64,000 bases of DNA from Hyposmocoma kahamanoa (Eukaryota > Arthropoda > Insecta > Lepidoptera > Cosmopterigidae). The notes beneath the pieces are model-generated. The model did no database searches, had not been told where the DNA came from, and saw nothing but the letters and a program-made list of their open reading frames with translations. Of the stretch, positions 1 through 12,085 are shown piece after piece. Position 1 is the first letter of the stretch. Every line of letters begins with the position of its first letter. The stretch is from positions 5,098,834 to 5,162,833 of the forward strand of contig NW_020653855.1 of NCBI RefSeq assembly GCF_003589595.1, in the 5' to 3' direction. The position numbers were made by a program, and so were the translations under genes.

Positions 1-95
1 GATTTCCGAGTGTTCGGTCTTTGTATTAATAATTATAACAAACTAGTGGAGTAATTTCACAAAAAATAATTGAATATCAATTCAATAAAAATTTA
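1..95 (+). repeat. SINE family B tail
   Basis: TTTGTATTAATAATTATAAC and AAACTAGTGGAGTAATTTCA, the tail common to family B, cut by the window edge. Confidence 0.75.
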
Positions 96-235
96 AAATT
101 CTACGTCTCTTTTTAACATATGTAATGCCCTAGTATAACGCCATGATAACTAAAGTAATTTATTTTTATTCATATTTTAATAAATAAAAAAATAAGACAA
201 AACGTTGTATTTAGTATAATTGTCGATGTTTTGTT

Positions 236-445
236 GCAAGGCGGAAGTGCCATTCCGAAAAATTTTTCAGAGAGCATCTTTTAGTTTTTCACGACTGTTA
301 AAGTGTTTACGTCCTGTTTTAAATTCTATTTTAAAACTTAAACTTCATTTAAACCAAAATTGAATTCTAAAACAGGATAAATAAATATTTCAAAACAGTC
401 GTTAAAACCTAAAAAAATTACGAAATGGCACTTTCGCCTTTTCTA
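236..445. mobile_element. Inverted-repeat element (MITE-like)
   Basis: Left end AAGGCGGAAGTGCCATT (239-255) and right end AATGGCACTTTCGCCTT are inverted repeats, with CACGACTGTT/AACAGTCGT inside. A half copy with AAATGACGCTTTCGCCC lies at 8213-8333. Confidence 0.6.
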
Positions 446-584
446 CACAACAATACGTTCATGACGTTTAATTGTAAATTTAGAATAAAAAAAACTGCAA
501 ATTATTCCATTGACATAATAAATAATAAAACATTTCCAAATAATATCTAAATTAAATTTGAATTTAGTTTGAAATTTACCATGA

Positions 585-768
585 GCTTTTCGGTGAAGGA
601 ATACATCGTGATGGACCTGCACGTTAAAGAAGGTTCACCAACCCTCGGAAAACGTGTGTGTGACAGTCCCAAACCCGCATTGGGTCAGCGTGGCGGACTG
701 TGGCCTAAACCCTCGTCTCAAAGGAGACCCGTGCCCAGCAGTGGAACGTATACGGCTTGATGATGAAG
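585..768 (+). repeat. 3' end of a LINE, RTE-like
   Basis: Contains CCGCATTGGGTCAGCGTGGC and GACCCGTGCCCAGCAGTGG followed by TGATGATGAAG, the usual end of lepidopteran RTE-type elements. The 63-residue frame here is the tail of such an element and not a host gene. Confidence 0.55.
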
Positions 769-1489
769 AAATAAAATTCACGAAATTTACAAGGACGCAA
801 ACTACCACGAATCACTAGTTTTTTTTTTAATTTTCAAAGACCTAAAACAATAACCGACTAGATTCTTGAATAAAACACTGCATTATTTTGGGATTTTTAC
901 TAACAGTGTTCTGCAGCTTGATTTTCATTTTCACAACTGGCCCATTGGAAACTTTTGACATTTCCAATCGGAATAATAGTTGAATTAACTCGTAAATTAG
1001 AAAGATATAGTAGGAATCAGGTTCATCTTCTCGCTCGGAAACCCATCTGATTACGAGTCTACCCGATTGAATCAAAATCAACAGGCTGGTAAACGTGCCG
1101 CGAAGTGTGTATAACCGCAAGCAATAACATTGTTCTAATTCTGTTCAATTCCCCGCAACCTCCGCTACTTAACTGGTAAATGATTGATGACAATCGATAA
1201 AGTTCTTGAATTAGTCAACCTAACTTCACGAAGTATAAGTCTGTGTTGTCAACTTGAAATAAGATCGTACGTAATTTGAAGTAAATTCTATTGTGACTGT
1301 TTTGTAGTAACATGAAATCATACCAGGAATGTTGGCTTCTAAAAAAAAAATTTAACTAAATAAAAAGGGGCGGTTATAGATCTCGTTTCACTTATCCCAG
1401 ACATGTTAACTCAATTACACTAAAATCCTAAAATGCTAGGGGATAGGTGGGACTCCGATCTGCTTGCTAGGTTCACCGAACTTCACATC

Positions 1490-1920
1490 CTTCAAATTCA
1501 AATTCAAAATAATCTTTATTTCATAGGTAAGCATTATTACACTTGAAATCGTCACAATATTAAACTCTACCGCTCATTCGTAAGGCAGATTCCCCTGAGA
1601 AGAATGAGCAAGAAACTCTAGGGGTTGCTCTTTGTAAATAACATTTACAATATTTTTTTTTTATTATTTGAAACATCAGAGATCGAGACTACCTCCATGA
1701 GCTAAACGGGTTACTACCACGGATTTTTGTCTTCCAAGTACGCAGAAGTTGTATAATAACCTTTAGTATAAAGTTTTTGTTTCACTATAGTTTTAAACCT
1801 CGTGAAAGGCAAATTTTGTATATCAACCGGAATCTTGTTATAGAAGCGTATACATTGCCCCTTAAATGATTTTTTGACTTTGTGAAGACGACTATCAAGA
1901 AAAGCTCCTGGGAGCTCTTA
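1490..1920. repeat. Repeat with GAAGAATGAGCAAGAAACTC block
   Basis: TTCAAATTCAAATTCAAAAT, GAGAAGAATGAGCAAGAAAC, then GTATACATTGCCCCTTAAA. Related stretches: 11600-11800 (minus), 13575-13680 (minus) and 32487-32730 (plus). Confidence 0.6.
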
Positions 1921-2400
1921 GCATGTATCATGTAATCATTTCTTTCATTCATTCGTTTTATCTTCTTTATTTTTATTCCGTAACTTTATACTAACAGTAG
2001 AATAGATCACAGAACAATAAATACAGTACAAGTGGTTAGTTAGCGTCTGATGCGTGCCACCTATAGGTCTCGAAAGGTCCGTCTGAGTTCAGTCCGCCAT
2101 TTTCGCTTTGCATGGTATGGTTGTGTCATTCTTTCGTGAAATATCTTTATAATTTTAGGAATAATAATAATAATAAAGTTTATTTTCTCTTCCACAAAAT
2201 ACATATTATAGCTAGGAACTTTACACGTTAGATTTTGATAAGGATAATTTTGTGGGAGACTGATGCCTAAACTAAGTAAAAAAATTTACACAAGATATTT
2301 TTAACACTACTAGCACCAACGAGAAATATTGTCACTTCACAATCCACAGATACAAACATAGTAATGAGTTCAATTTTGCAAATTAGTCTCAAAAAGAATA

Positions 2401-2572
2401 AGGGTCGTATTCCAGAACTCTACTCAACACTCAGGACTTGAGTATTGCAGTGAGCACTGAAAATCATACTCAAGTCCTTGCCATTAGGGTCGTATTTCCA
2501 GCGCTTGACATCATACTCAAGTCTGCTTAAATCCTGACTTGAGCATTGAGTACAGTTCTGGAATACGACCCT
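2401..2572. mobile_element. Fold-back element (family FB), copy 1
   Basis: FB elements are about 170 bp and self-complementary, starting AGGGTCGTATTCCAGAACTC and ending in its inverse. The arm includes CTCAATGCTCAAGTCAGGA. TA precedes the left end here. Confidence 0.85.
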
Positions 2573-2812
2573 AAAAGCATTGTACCATTTACAGTCCTAT
2601 GAAATTTAATTTCTAGGGTCTATCATCGTTATACCACTGTAAACATTTTAAATATTAATAATAATAACAATAATAATATAATAAGTGTTGTATTCAACAA
2701 GTCAGCTTTGCCAAAACCGCAAATTGGATTGAACAACATGCATAATAAATATATTATTTATGAGACAACGCTTAAAAGGCCTTCTGTTTCGTTACAAGAA
2801 AAAATTAGGAGC

Positions 2813-2817
<5 letters not shown>

Positions 2818-2852
<35 letters not shown>
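2818..2852. repeat. TA microsatellite
   Basis: About 16 TA units abutting family M copy 1. Confidence 0.95.
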
Positions 2853-2854
<2 letters not shown>

Positions 2855-3138
2855 TTGACTTACAATTATATGGACGTCGGGTACGCGCTAAAAGGTGTCC
2901 GAACTTATAGGGCGTTAAAATCGTATACAGAGCGTCATTCACGCTGTAGTCTTCGTTTGTTCGACTGACAGCGAAGCAAGCAAAATTAGACAGTACTGCG
3001 ATGACATTACAATTTAAATTCAACGTTTTAGCTTTTTCATATTCCTTTACATGTCAGTACGTTTAAATAGGTTGACTTGGGACATTTTTTTCGTGGTTTT
3101 TGTATTGGACCCGTCGTCCATTTATTTGTAAGTCAATG
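2853..3138 (-). mobile_element. 8-bp-TSD inverted-repeat element (family M), copy 1
   Basis: Ends CATTGACTTACAATTATATG and the inverse of CATTGACTTACAAATAAATG. No target duplication is visible because the left flank is a TA microsatellite. Confidence 0.85.
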
Positions 3139-3645
3139 GCGCCATGCCAGAAAAATCTCTTATTGTGCTGTTTTGGAGTGCAAAAATGAGAGCCGCAAAA
3201 AAAATTACCTGTGGTGGTATTTCATATCATCGGAAAGTCTTATATTAATACATTTTTAACTTTCTGTTTATCGAAATATTTTTTTTGGTACAAGAAACAA
3301 AAGTTAAGCTTATACCCCTGCAATATTTCTGCTTCTTGTTTGGACAACTAAATTAATAACTCCAATTGGAGCTCCGTCGTCGTTCAGCAATGAACCGCTA
3401 GATGGCAGCACATTGATTGAAATTTCAACACAATATCAGAACGTCTAACTTGTGATAATATTGATGGTATGGAACTTTCAACGATATGCCAATAAAGTAA
3501 AGTTTAAATTACGTTAACAATTTAGAATTTGTTACTACTTTTTAAATTTGAAACTACGACCATTCAATATCAAGATTTTGTAGTGTTTCATATTAAGGAC
3601 GTGTGAGTTTTAGCGACGTCGGTTCTGATAGTAATCGAGGTTTTA
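3139..3645 (+). repeat. Older repeat with a THAP-like start
   Basis: A reading frame at 3146-3240 gives SYCAVLECKNESRKKN, reminiscent of the C-x4-C opening of a THAP zinc finger, but it is soon broken. The same DNA (CCGCTAGATGGCAGCA region, TACAAGAAACAAAAGTTAAG) recurs at 7830-8160 (minus) and around 31640-32100. Probably a relic of a DNA transposon. Confidence 0.45.
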
Positions 3646-3656
3646 GGCACTTCCAT

Positions 3657-3941
3657 CATTGACTTACAAATAAATGGACGACGGGTCTAATACAAAAACC
3701 ACGAAAAAAATGTCCCAAGTCAACTTATTTAAACGTAGTGACATGTAAAGGAATATGAAAAAGCTAAAACGTTGAATTTAATTGTAATGTCATCGCAGTA
3801 CTGTATAATTTTGCTTGCTTCGCTGTCAGTCGAACAAACAAAGACTAAAGCGTGAATGACGCTCTGTATACGATTTTAATGCCCTATAAGTTCGGACACT
3901 TTTTAGCGCGGACCCGACGTCCATATAATTGTAAGTCAATG
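3657..3941 (+). mobile_element. Family M element, copy 2
   Basis: Flanked by ACTTCCAT at 3649-3656 and 3942-3949, an exact 8-bp duplication. Opposite in orientation to copy 1. Confidence 0.92.
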
Positions 3942-4328
3942 ACTTCCATTATCTTTTTCTTCCGTGCTTGTAAATGTACTAACAGAATGGACCGTAAATT
4001 GTCTGCAATAAATGATTATTTTTGTTAAAAACGTCGATTATGTTAGCTATGATAAAATAGACCCCGCAGTGGGATGCATTATGGATTAAAAATGATGATG
4101 ACTATAAAACGCCTTGGCGCATTATAAAAGAGCGTTGTTTATTGAAGCGGATAATTGACATTTAGCCCGAATGCCGTTATCATATTTTCAATAAACTGTT
4201 CGGCCCTTGTTTAGCTAGATTGTGATCAGATTATAGGTATCAGATTATGAACTTCATGCACGAAAGGAGCATTCTTTAACCAACTTTATAAAAAAGAGGA
4301 GGTTCTCAATTCAAATGCATGTTTTTTT

Positions 4329-4640
4329 AAATTTTATTGAATTGATATTCAATTATATTTTGTGAAAATACTCCACTAGTTTGTTATAATTATTATACAA
4401 AAATTTCATTACTGTTAATAGCGACATCTCTAGCCAGGGCTGGTAACTGTAAAGGTATCTAACTGGGTGATTAAATACTTTCATAGATTTATTATAGATG
4501 GCGCTACGGCTAAAAAAGTCCTTGAAAACCAAATACAAAGATACGATAACAAGCATATGGAAAAATTCGTAAGGTCCGCTGATTCGTTCCGTGGCTTAGT
4601 TGGCATAGCTTCCAAAACGTTTACCGTTCAAAGCCAGAAC
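4329..4640. repeat. SINE family B, rearranged copy
   Basis: The inverted tail at 4329-4405 is joined to a plus-strand body (GCGACATCTCTAGCC, GATGGCGCTACGGC) and tRNA-like part (GTGGCTTAGTTGGCATAGC), so the two halves point in opposite directions. Confidence 0.65.
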
Positions 4641-4669
4641 GCAGTAATGCTCACATTCAACTACTCTGT

Positions 4670-5850
4670 GTAAACTACTCTGTGTGCACAATAATGAACA
4701 ATTCATTAATTGGTTCGTTCAATCATTCATTCTAAATACTTAAACAGTAAATAAAAATGTTCGGAACAGTGACAAAAACGGATCAAATCTCAGAAATAGT
4801 CATTCAAAGAATCTGAAGTGATTAAGTGACCTAGTGAGTAGGTACTCGAAATGAGTACATTGTGTATTAAGGTACATTGTGTGTAATAAGAAATTACTAG
4901 CGAGAGTCTATTAAAAGCTTGAAGCCGAAGGCTGAGGTGGGTTTTAATGACCTGAAGTTTGTAATTTTTCAACCGCCCGTGCTATATTACGATGGTTTTC
5001 GTCACATTTGCGAGGAAACAAAATTTTTGTATATACTGTATGAATAAATATCGCTTCACAATACGGTTTTTTTTTAAACATATGGCATCCTCCATGCCAT
5101 TGTAATACAACTCGAAGTAATACTTTGTAAAAGGAAAACCGCTCACAAACACAAAATATATACTTTCAAAATATTAAAATTAGTTCAGAATTTAAACTTA
5201 TAAAATTTATGTAATTTAGTAAATTATAGTTCAATTGCAAATGTTTAGTTTTTTTTTAATACTTCGAGCATAATATGCTTGTTATTTTTCGAGTACAAAA
5301 ATTTTTGCTTAAACTTAGCGTATAAACAGAAGTACAGTGTAATGAAATTTAAATAATCTATTACAGCCCTAGGGCGGTAATGTAAAGTAAAATGCCGTGA
5401 GCGTAATTTAGAACATTACGAACGACTCTGTCTGCATATCATGACAATGTTTACGGGCAAGTGTGATGAAAAAGTTGTTTGCGAACCTCCTGCAAAAGTC
5501 AAGCTTTAACCCAACAGCCCACTGCACTCTAGAAATATTACTAAACTCTTTTATAACACAATTTACTGTAGAAAGCGCGTATTATTCGCATTAAAGGATG
5601 GATTGGATTTATTATCACCCTGTAGCGTTCTCGATCAAATTAATGGAGGCGACCTAGTACGCGACGTATGCTATATATAGGATGCTTCAAGACGTCTGAA
5701 ACAAAACTAACTAAAAGACTAAAAGACAGTAGCGGTGGTATTTATATTCCGTCTTTTCGATTTAATGTTGCCGCCTAACCTATAGGTTCTAGTAATTATA
5801 TGTCAAACATTTGACAATGTTGCTTTTTAACTCACTATTCGTTTTTTTTT
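4670..5850. other. AT-rich stretch without recognised features
   Basis: No exon, repeat family shared within the window, or RNA gene seen. The surrounding 6100-7140 and 8340-8900 stretches are also unassigned. Confidence 0.5.
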
Positions 5851-6092
5851 ATAACATCAAGTGACGGGACGAACAGTTACAGTGCCACTCAGAGCTTTAA
5901 ATGGCAAAGATCTGAGGGGCACTACCACTGCGCCTCTCACCCTGAGACATAAGTTGACAACTCCCGTGTGCCTGTAATTTCACCAGCACCCTTCGAAACC
6001 GGAACATAGTAATGCTGACATTGCCTGGCGGCAGAAATAGGTAAGGTGACAGTACTACTCTGGACGGACTCTTTCACAAGGAGCTCTACTGG
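5851..6092 (-). repeat. Family C repeat, copy 1
   Basis: Family C (about 280 bp) is the most abundant unit in the window: plus sense runs GTTCGTCCAGGGAAGTACTG, GCAGTAATGTGAGCATTACTG, GGGTGCTGGTGAAATTACAG, CACGACTTGTTCGTCCCGTC and ends ATTATAAAAA. Class not established; no Pol III boxes seen. Confidence 0.85.
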
Positions 6093-6616
6093 TACTAAAA
6101 TTTGTAATAATTAGTTATCATTCATCCATCAATACATTCAATTATTTGACAAACTCTCTCTTGGCATAATTACCGTTTAACCCGCTACCTACTTCTAATA
6201 ATTGTGTGTCAAACCTTTGTTTTGCAAACAATGTTACGGTATAAGAGGGAGCAGAGGAAAAATTTCTATTCTTCGATTTGATTTTAGAGGGGTATATCCA
6301 CTTTAAAGTTAAAAATAAAATATTGTATGAGTAACTACACGATATATTCAAACATAGACATTGATCAGAAACATAAAACAATAAAGTTTCCTCGATAGAT
6401 AAAAATCACGAAATGACCTCTAATTTTCACATTTTTTCGATTTATCCTCGAAATTTCACAGGTTATTAGGACAAAAATTAGATAATTAATTATATTTATG
6501 CATGAACGACAACTGTCACTACGGATTTTTTAAATCCCTTTAGTTTTAGAGTTATTCCACTAAAACGAATTTGGTAGGTACTTCTATTGCGCAAAATTCG
6601 CATGTCACGCGAACTT

Positions 6617-6653
6617 CAGGCATATATTTGTTTCACAAACAAATATATGCCTG
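6617..6653. repeat. 17-bp perfect inverted repeat
   Basis: CAGGCATATATTTGTTT and its inverse with a 3-base loop. Confidence 0.9.
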
Positions 6654-7149
6654 GGCGGAGCCAACGCCAAAACTTTTTTCGCATGCTCCCTCTTAATTCA
6701 CAGTTTCATCTCATTAGTTGTCAAACTTTTGACAGAAACAATGGTTTCAACGGTAACTTGGAGCCTGAAAGACAAAATAGTAATGCCACTGGGCTGTCCC
6801 ATCCTTAAAAATGATGACGAACTGAACGATTTGAAATTTACTCCCCATCTAGTATATAACCAGAAATAGAAACGAAATAAGAGCCATCCATCCCTGGCAA
6901 GTCATAGGCAAATGGACCTTATATCACTTTTAAATATCAACTCTCGTTTGCGCTGAAATCACAAATTAAAAAGCTGAAATAGTACAGCGCCAACATCTGA
7001 CCTGTGTGTACGTCTCCGTATATTCCAAAAATATTCTGTATTTTTTGTAATAAAGATAATATCTCTAACAATGGGGGGCTGTTCCATACGGCGGTGTGGG
7101 AAAAGCAGCAAAACATCTAATTACAAAGCAAACGGAATCACATTCCATT

Positions 7150-7420
7150 GGTAATTAACTATTAAATATGTAATTTTTAAATATTTGTCCATTATACCAA
7201 AGCTCAAGTTAAACTGATCTATTTGAGCTGAAACAATTGACGACGCCCTTCAATTGTTTCGAATTTGGTCTGGCCAATCAGAACGCAATTGTCACCGTAA
7301 TGATTTGGCAAAATAGTTTTCAGAATATTGATATTTCATCTGTATTTCTGGTTATATACTCGATGTCACTCACTAATGCCGACCCCTCGAGCTTGGAGTC
7401 GAACTCAAACTCTCTGTAAA
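7150..7420 (+). repeat. Repeat E, copy 1
   Basis: Shares TCAATTGTTTCGAATT, GTCACCGTAATGATTTGGCA and TATATACTCGATGT with 22905-23130. Confidence 0.7.
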
Positions 7421-7829
7421 ATTCATCAATTTGGAACAACCTGTATATCACTCAAGATACCGACAGCTGCCACGACCTTTTCGTGTCAAATTCGATTCGG
7501 CAGTAAAGTAATTTCGTCGTTTGAAGGCTGCTCACCTGCTATGTCTTATACAGATGGGTGGTTATTATGTAATGTATACAGGATGCTGTAGATTGTTATC
7601 AAAATGTTTGAAAAAACAATGTAAGTGCCGCCTTATGCCCCAATTACCTACTATCAGAACCGCCGTCAAAACTCACACATTCGTAATTTATACACTATGA
7701 GATCTTTATAATGATTAGTCATAGTATATATAATTTATAAAGATATAACAAAATCTGGACTGTTAATATAACTTAAACTTTACCCTGTTGGCATAATTTA
7801 TCGTTAAAGTTCAATAGGTATCTAATAAT

Positions 7830-8160
7830 GCAAGTTATGACAGACGTACTAACTTTATATTGAAATTTAAATGAATATGCTGCCATCTAGCGGTCAATAG
7901 CTGAATAACGACGAATTCTCGACGTTTACTTAGTTCTCCAAAAGAGAAGCGACCATATTGCAGCGGGAATAGGTTTACTTTTGTTTCTTGTAACAAAAAA
8001 AAATTACGAGAAACAGAAAATTTCAAATTTATTAAAATTAAATCCGACTTAATGATGATACGAAACCCCACCATGGATACAAGTGCGACTATCCATTTTC
8101 ACTCCAAATGAGTAAAATAAGGCATTTATTTACGATTTTCTAGGTTTTGCTCGAGATATT
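7830..8160 (-). repeat. Second copy of the THAP-like repeat
   Basis: Minus-strand match to 3139-3645 including TGTTACAAGAAACAAAAGT and CCGCTAGATGGCAGCAT. Confidence 0.6.
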
Positions 8161-8212
8161 ACTGATTGACACGACCAAAACTTATAAAGCAATTAAGTTT
8201 TAATTAAGTTTA

Positions 8213-8333
8213 AGTTTTAAAATTGAATTTAAAACAGAAACATAAATATTTGTAAACAGTCGAAAAAAAACTAAAACATGCTCCCTTGAAAGAATTTCCG
8301 AAATGACGCTTTCGCCCTTTCTACAAAATAGGG
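8213..8333. mobile_element. Half copy of the 236-445 inverted-repeat element
   Basis: Shares AACAGTCG, the A-rich spacer and AAATGACGCTTTCGCCC with the right half of the first copy. Confidence 0.5.
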
Positions 8334-8906
8334 GAGATCGGAGCTGGAAGTTCCCGGGGTAAGTTGTTCCCATAGCTATAACTTTGCAAGGGAGGGATAT
8401 AGCAAAATAAATGAAGCGCGTCGTTAAAACGTCAGGTGACGCGTCTTGCCGGCAGCCATTTGAGTTACTCCAGAGACGACGGAAGTGTGGCTATGTGGGT
8501 GGAGCTGTAAACATCACGTAAGTAAATTTTATCTGGGTTCTCCACCTGGGTGAAGCACCGGCTACTTACAAGTCCTCGTGCCCCACCTGATAATATTCTT
8601 GTACAGTCATGATTATAATATCTAACACATCACAATAAAATAAACTGTATTGTTATCAATCGCTTGTAGCGCGCACTTCACTCAAAAATATGGCTACGGA
8701 CCCGTGCATATTATCGTTACCGCGTCGTGTTCTAGTTTATTTGGATACATACCCCTTGCCATTGCCCGCGACTTAGTCTGCGTAATTTTTTTTAAATACA
8801 TTATCAGCCCATATTAGGTATTTAAAAACGTTTTGGTCTGTCTTTGTTTATTATGGACCGATATAAGAAACTTTTCTAAATTGTAGTGACATTAGTAGGG
8901 TATCTA

Positions 8907-9072
8907 AGGGTCGTATTCTAGAACTCTACTCAATGCTCAAGTCAGGATTTGAGTATGGTAAAAGCACTCGAAATCATACTCAAGTCCCTGCCATTAGGGT
9001 CGTATTTCCAGTGCTTGTGTTTCAATTGCAATCCTGACTTGAGCATTGAGTAGAGTTCTAGAATACGACCCT
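8907..9072. mobile_element. Fold-back element FB, copy 2
   Basis: Flanked on both sides by TA (8905-8906 and 9073-9074), which gives the clearest target duplication of the family. Arms of about 50 bp. Confidence 0.88.
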
Positions 9073-9212
9073 TAATGTTTCAGTATTTTTAGTCTTCATA
9101 TAAAAACGTAATTTGGGGCTACACGTTCCTCCCTCGTGGGGCTGGTTGTTCCTATGAACAACTTCTCCAATTGACCTACAATCGTACCTAAATTCTTATA
9201 TATATATATCGT

Positions 9213-9385
9213 GAAATACAGGCACATGGGGCTAGTCAACTTATGTCGCAGGGTGACGGGCGTAGTGGCAGTGCCCCTCAGATCTTTGCGATTTAAAGCT
9301 CTGAGTGGCACTGCAACTGTTATGGACAGGCGTGTAGCTTACCATCAGGTGCACGACTTGTTCGTCCCACTACTTGTAATTGTAA
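9213..9385 (+). repeat. Family C, 5'-truncated copy
   Basis: Starts at CAGGCACATGGGGCTAG and ends GCACGACTTGTTCGTCCCAC. The long frame across it is an artefact. Confidence 0.82.
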
Positions 9386-9901
9386 AAAAAAATGTTGTTC
9401 CCACGTTGTTCCACTCCTCTGTCTGTACGGTCTATGACCAACAATGCGCTCCACCAGCACTTTACGCCATATTGTTGCAATTTAAATCAGTTCACAATCA
9501 GCCATCGCGCAGTGCACTAATTTCACAACCTATCAAATGTATCATTATTAGTTGTAAATCAATACTAATAAACATTCTTAACAGTTATCATACTATTATT
9601 TGTAGGTGTATGGAACACCGTACACTGTCACTCATACCAGGGAAAATTACATGCTAAAAAAACACCATGTCATTGTTGAATTTTCATTTTATTCACAATT
9701 TATTAAACAAATACATACAGCTTGAAGTAAAATATTTACAAGTATTGTGCTTAATGCTAATGTTAAAGAAAAATAAAGGGTTATCTTAAACGCTTTTAAA
9801 TCTCACTCAACCCAAAATTCCAATCAATAAGAATATCTAAGAATTTTAGTACTCTCCTCAGATGTTACGAGTTGTAGCGTAAAACAGCATTTAAATTAAT
9901 T

Positions 9902-10185
9902 AGTAGCGGTGGAACTCCTTGTAATAGAGTTCGTCCAGGGAAGTACCTATGTGTGCCGCCAAGCAGTAATGTGAGCATTACTGCGTTCCGGTTTGGAAGG
10001 GTACTGGTGAAATTACAGGCACATGAGACTTGTCAACTTATGTATCAGGGTGACGGGTGCAGTGGCAGTAAACCTCAGATCTTTGCAATTTAAAGCCTTG
10101 AGTGACACTGCAACTGTTATAGACAGGCGTGTCAGTTACCACCGCACGATGTCTACGTCTCGTCACTTCGTATCATAAAAAATAA
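9902..10185 (+). repeat. Family C copy
   Basis: Full length from GTAGCGGTGGAACTCCTTG. Confidence 0.85.
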
Positions 10186-10199
10186 AATAACAAATTAGA

Positions 10200-10405
10200 C
10201 GCGCACTTTTAACCGACATCAAAAAAGGGGGAAGTTCTCAATTCGACGGTTGTTTTGTGTATATTTCGCGATTGCTCATTTGTGATTGGTCCCATTTAAA
10301 TTTAAAGAAAATATTCCACCTCCAAGGGTGACAAACTATATGAATCCGGTTTCAAGCTCTTTCCAGTAACCGATTTGCATAAAACTTGCAAATAAATGTA
10401 ATTTC
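10200..10405 (+). repeat. Family D repeat, copy 1
   Basis: Family D runs AACCGACTTCAAAAAAGGAG, GTGAACCGATTTTCATGATT, GGTCCCATTTAAATTTGAAG, CCACCTCTAAGGGTGGCAAA, CTTGGCAAATAGATGTAATT, TTTTGAGGTCGGTTTTTTTA. Class not established. The conserved short frames in it are not genes. Confidence 0.78.
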
Positions 10406-10481
10406 ATTAACTATTGTGGTCGCTTTTTTTTATAAAAGAAGTTATGTTATGTAGTCGCAATTAGTGAACTAAAAATTATTG

Positions 10482-10560
10482 ACATGCCACAGACGCGCGG
10501 CTGTCGCGCCGCTGCAGAGTATCTATAAGCATCTAATTTGAAGGCGCCTTTACGCTTTCA
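10482..10560. repeat. Partial copy of the 56.6-kb GC-rich inverted-repeat element
   Basis: Shares GCCACAGACGCGC, CTATAAGC and CTAATTTGAAGGCGC with the right arm of the 56632-56852 element. Confidence 0.55.
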
Positions 10561-10917
10561 GTCTCGCTACTACCGCGAAAAATCAACACTAGATGTGGTC
10601 TTGGAAATCCGGAGGAAAACGAGACTTTCGAGACTATTTTCAATAATAGGTTTTCATTAGGACTTGGCATTTAAGCAGTCAAAATTTTGATCAAGTTCTC
10701 TACCACTAGTAATCCAACCCTATCACCGGTAACTTAATAACGTAATCCTATTGGTTGTTAACACCATTCCTCTCCTCTCCTCTTTGGTGGACAAGGGGCG
10801 TTACTCTGGAACCAGCAAACAACTTTGTACAGAATATCTATATCACTTCTCTATAATAGACGAATCGACTAATTTATCTATAACATGAGTGATGTCGCTA
10901 GTATCTATGTATAGTAT

Positions 10918-11150
10918 CTACATAAAGTTCATTCAGGGAAGTACTGCCGCCACTTTATCTATTTCTGGCGCCAAGAGATAATGCGAACAATACTGCGTTC
11001 CGGTTTTGAAGGGTAAGGGTGCTAGTGAAATTACAGGGACTTATCACGCAGATCTTTGCGGTTTAAAGTGTCTCTGAATGGCACTGCTATGGACAGGCGT
11101 GTCGCTTACCACCAAGCGACGACTTGTTTGTTATGTCTACCACTATTTTT
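10918..11150 (+). repeat. Family C copy
   Basis: Full length but with a deletion in the middle (CAGGGACTTATCACGCAG). Confidence 0.8.
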
Positions 11151-11164
11151 CATTTAAAAAAATC

Positions 11165-11345
11165 ATTCTTCAAACAGGGTACCTCAGTATTGGTCCCATT
11201 TAAATTTGAAGAAAGTATTCCACCTCTAAGGGTGGCAAACTAGGGGATAAATCAAGTTTACTGGCTTTCAACCACTTTCCATCAACAATTTTCAATAAAA
11301 CTTGGCAAATAGATGTAATTCCACAAACTTTTGAAGATGGCTTAT
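11165..11345 (+). repeat. Family D copy
   Basis: GTACCTCAGTATTGGTCCC to GATGTAATTCCACAAAC. A second fragment follows at 11505-11575. Confidence 0.75.
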
Positions 11346-11599
11346 TATTTTTTATAAAAAACGTACATAATCTATCGAGACAACAACAACGTGACTATTT
11401 AAAATGTCTGACACATTTTTATTATTATTATTATCTATCTATTTAAGACTCCCGTCTCTTTCATTGCCTATAAGATTAATTTTGAAGTTTATATGTCGTT
11501 AACACTGTGGTCTCATTTAAACTTGAAGAAAATATTCCACCTATAAGAATGGCAAACTAGGTTACAAATCCGGTAGTATATTACAAAATTGAAGAGTAT

Positions 11600-11800
11600 G
11601 TGTTAGATAAAGAAGTATGGAAAGACAATAAAAGTCTAGATTCCACACAATTATGATTCAAAGTGTATTCCATAGCATTTAAATTTATTTGAAAAGAGCA
11701 ATCCCTAGAGTTTCTTGCTCGTTCTTCTCAGAGTAGTAAAGGAGTAACTTAAAAAATGACGTTTGCAAGTGTAATAATTTTACCCATGGAACTACTGATT
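11600..11800 (-). repeat. Inverted copy of the GAGCAAGAAACTC repeat
   Basis: GTGTATTCCATAGCATTTAA and GAGTTTCTTGCTCGTTCTTC. Confidence 0.65.
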
Positions 11801-11984
11801 AATTGACTTGGCAAATAGATGTAATTATACATGTACTGTGGTCCTAGCATAAGAATGTTACTTTCTTAAGTTATCTCTCAGGAACACTCTGGGGCCCAAA
11901 ATGTAAACTGTTCTAACACAGGATTCCCCAAATCCAAACTCCGCGTGAACTTCAGGGGAAACTTTCAAGTTGCAATTAGGGATC

Positions 11985-12085
11985 TGATAAAAACTATATG
12001 ATATAATTATTAATACAAAGATCGAACCCTCAGAAAAAACACTCAGAAAAAATTCCTTCGATCCGGTCGGATTCGAACCGACGTC
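11985..12085 (-). repeat. SINE family B, cut by the assembly gap
   Basis: TAATTATTAATACAAAGATCG then GGTCGGATTCGAACCGACGTC running into N. Confidence 0.75.

Noticed and set aside
611..640. Possible HxHxH-like minus-strand reading that might be the missing Fhit exon
   Set aside because: It reads VQVHHD rather than HVHVHV and lies inside the LINE 3' end.
569..760. 63-residue plus frame
   Set aside because: Translated LINE 3' end common in Lepidoptera, not a host gene.
8430..8520. Short exon-like stretch with a CACGTAAGT donor
   Set aside because: Only about 20 codons, stop at once after the donor phase, no partner exon or recognised protein.
9211..9657. 148-residue plus frame
   Set aside because: Begins in a family C repeat; no protein-like pattern in the remainder.
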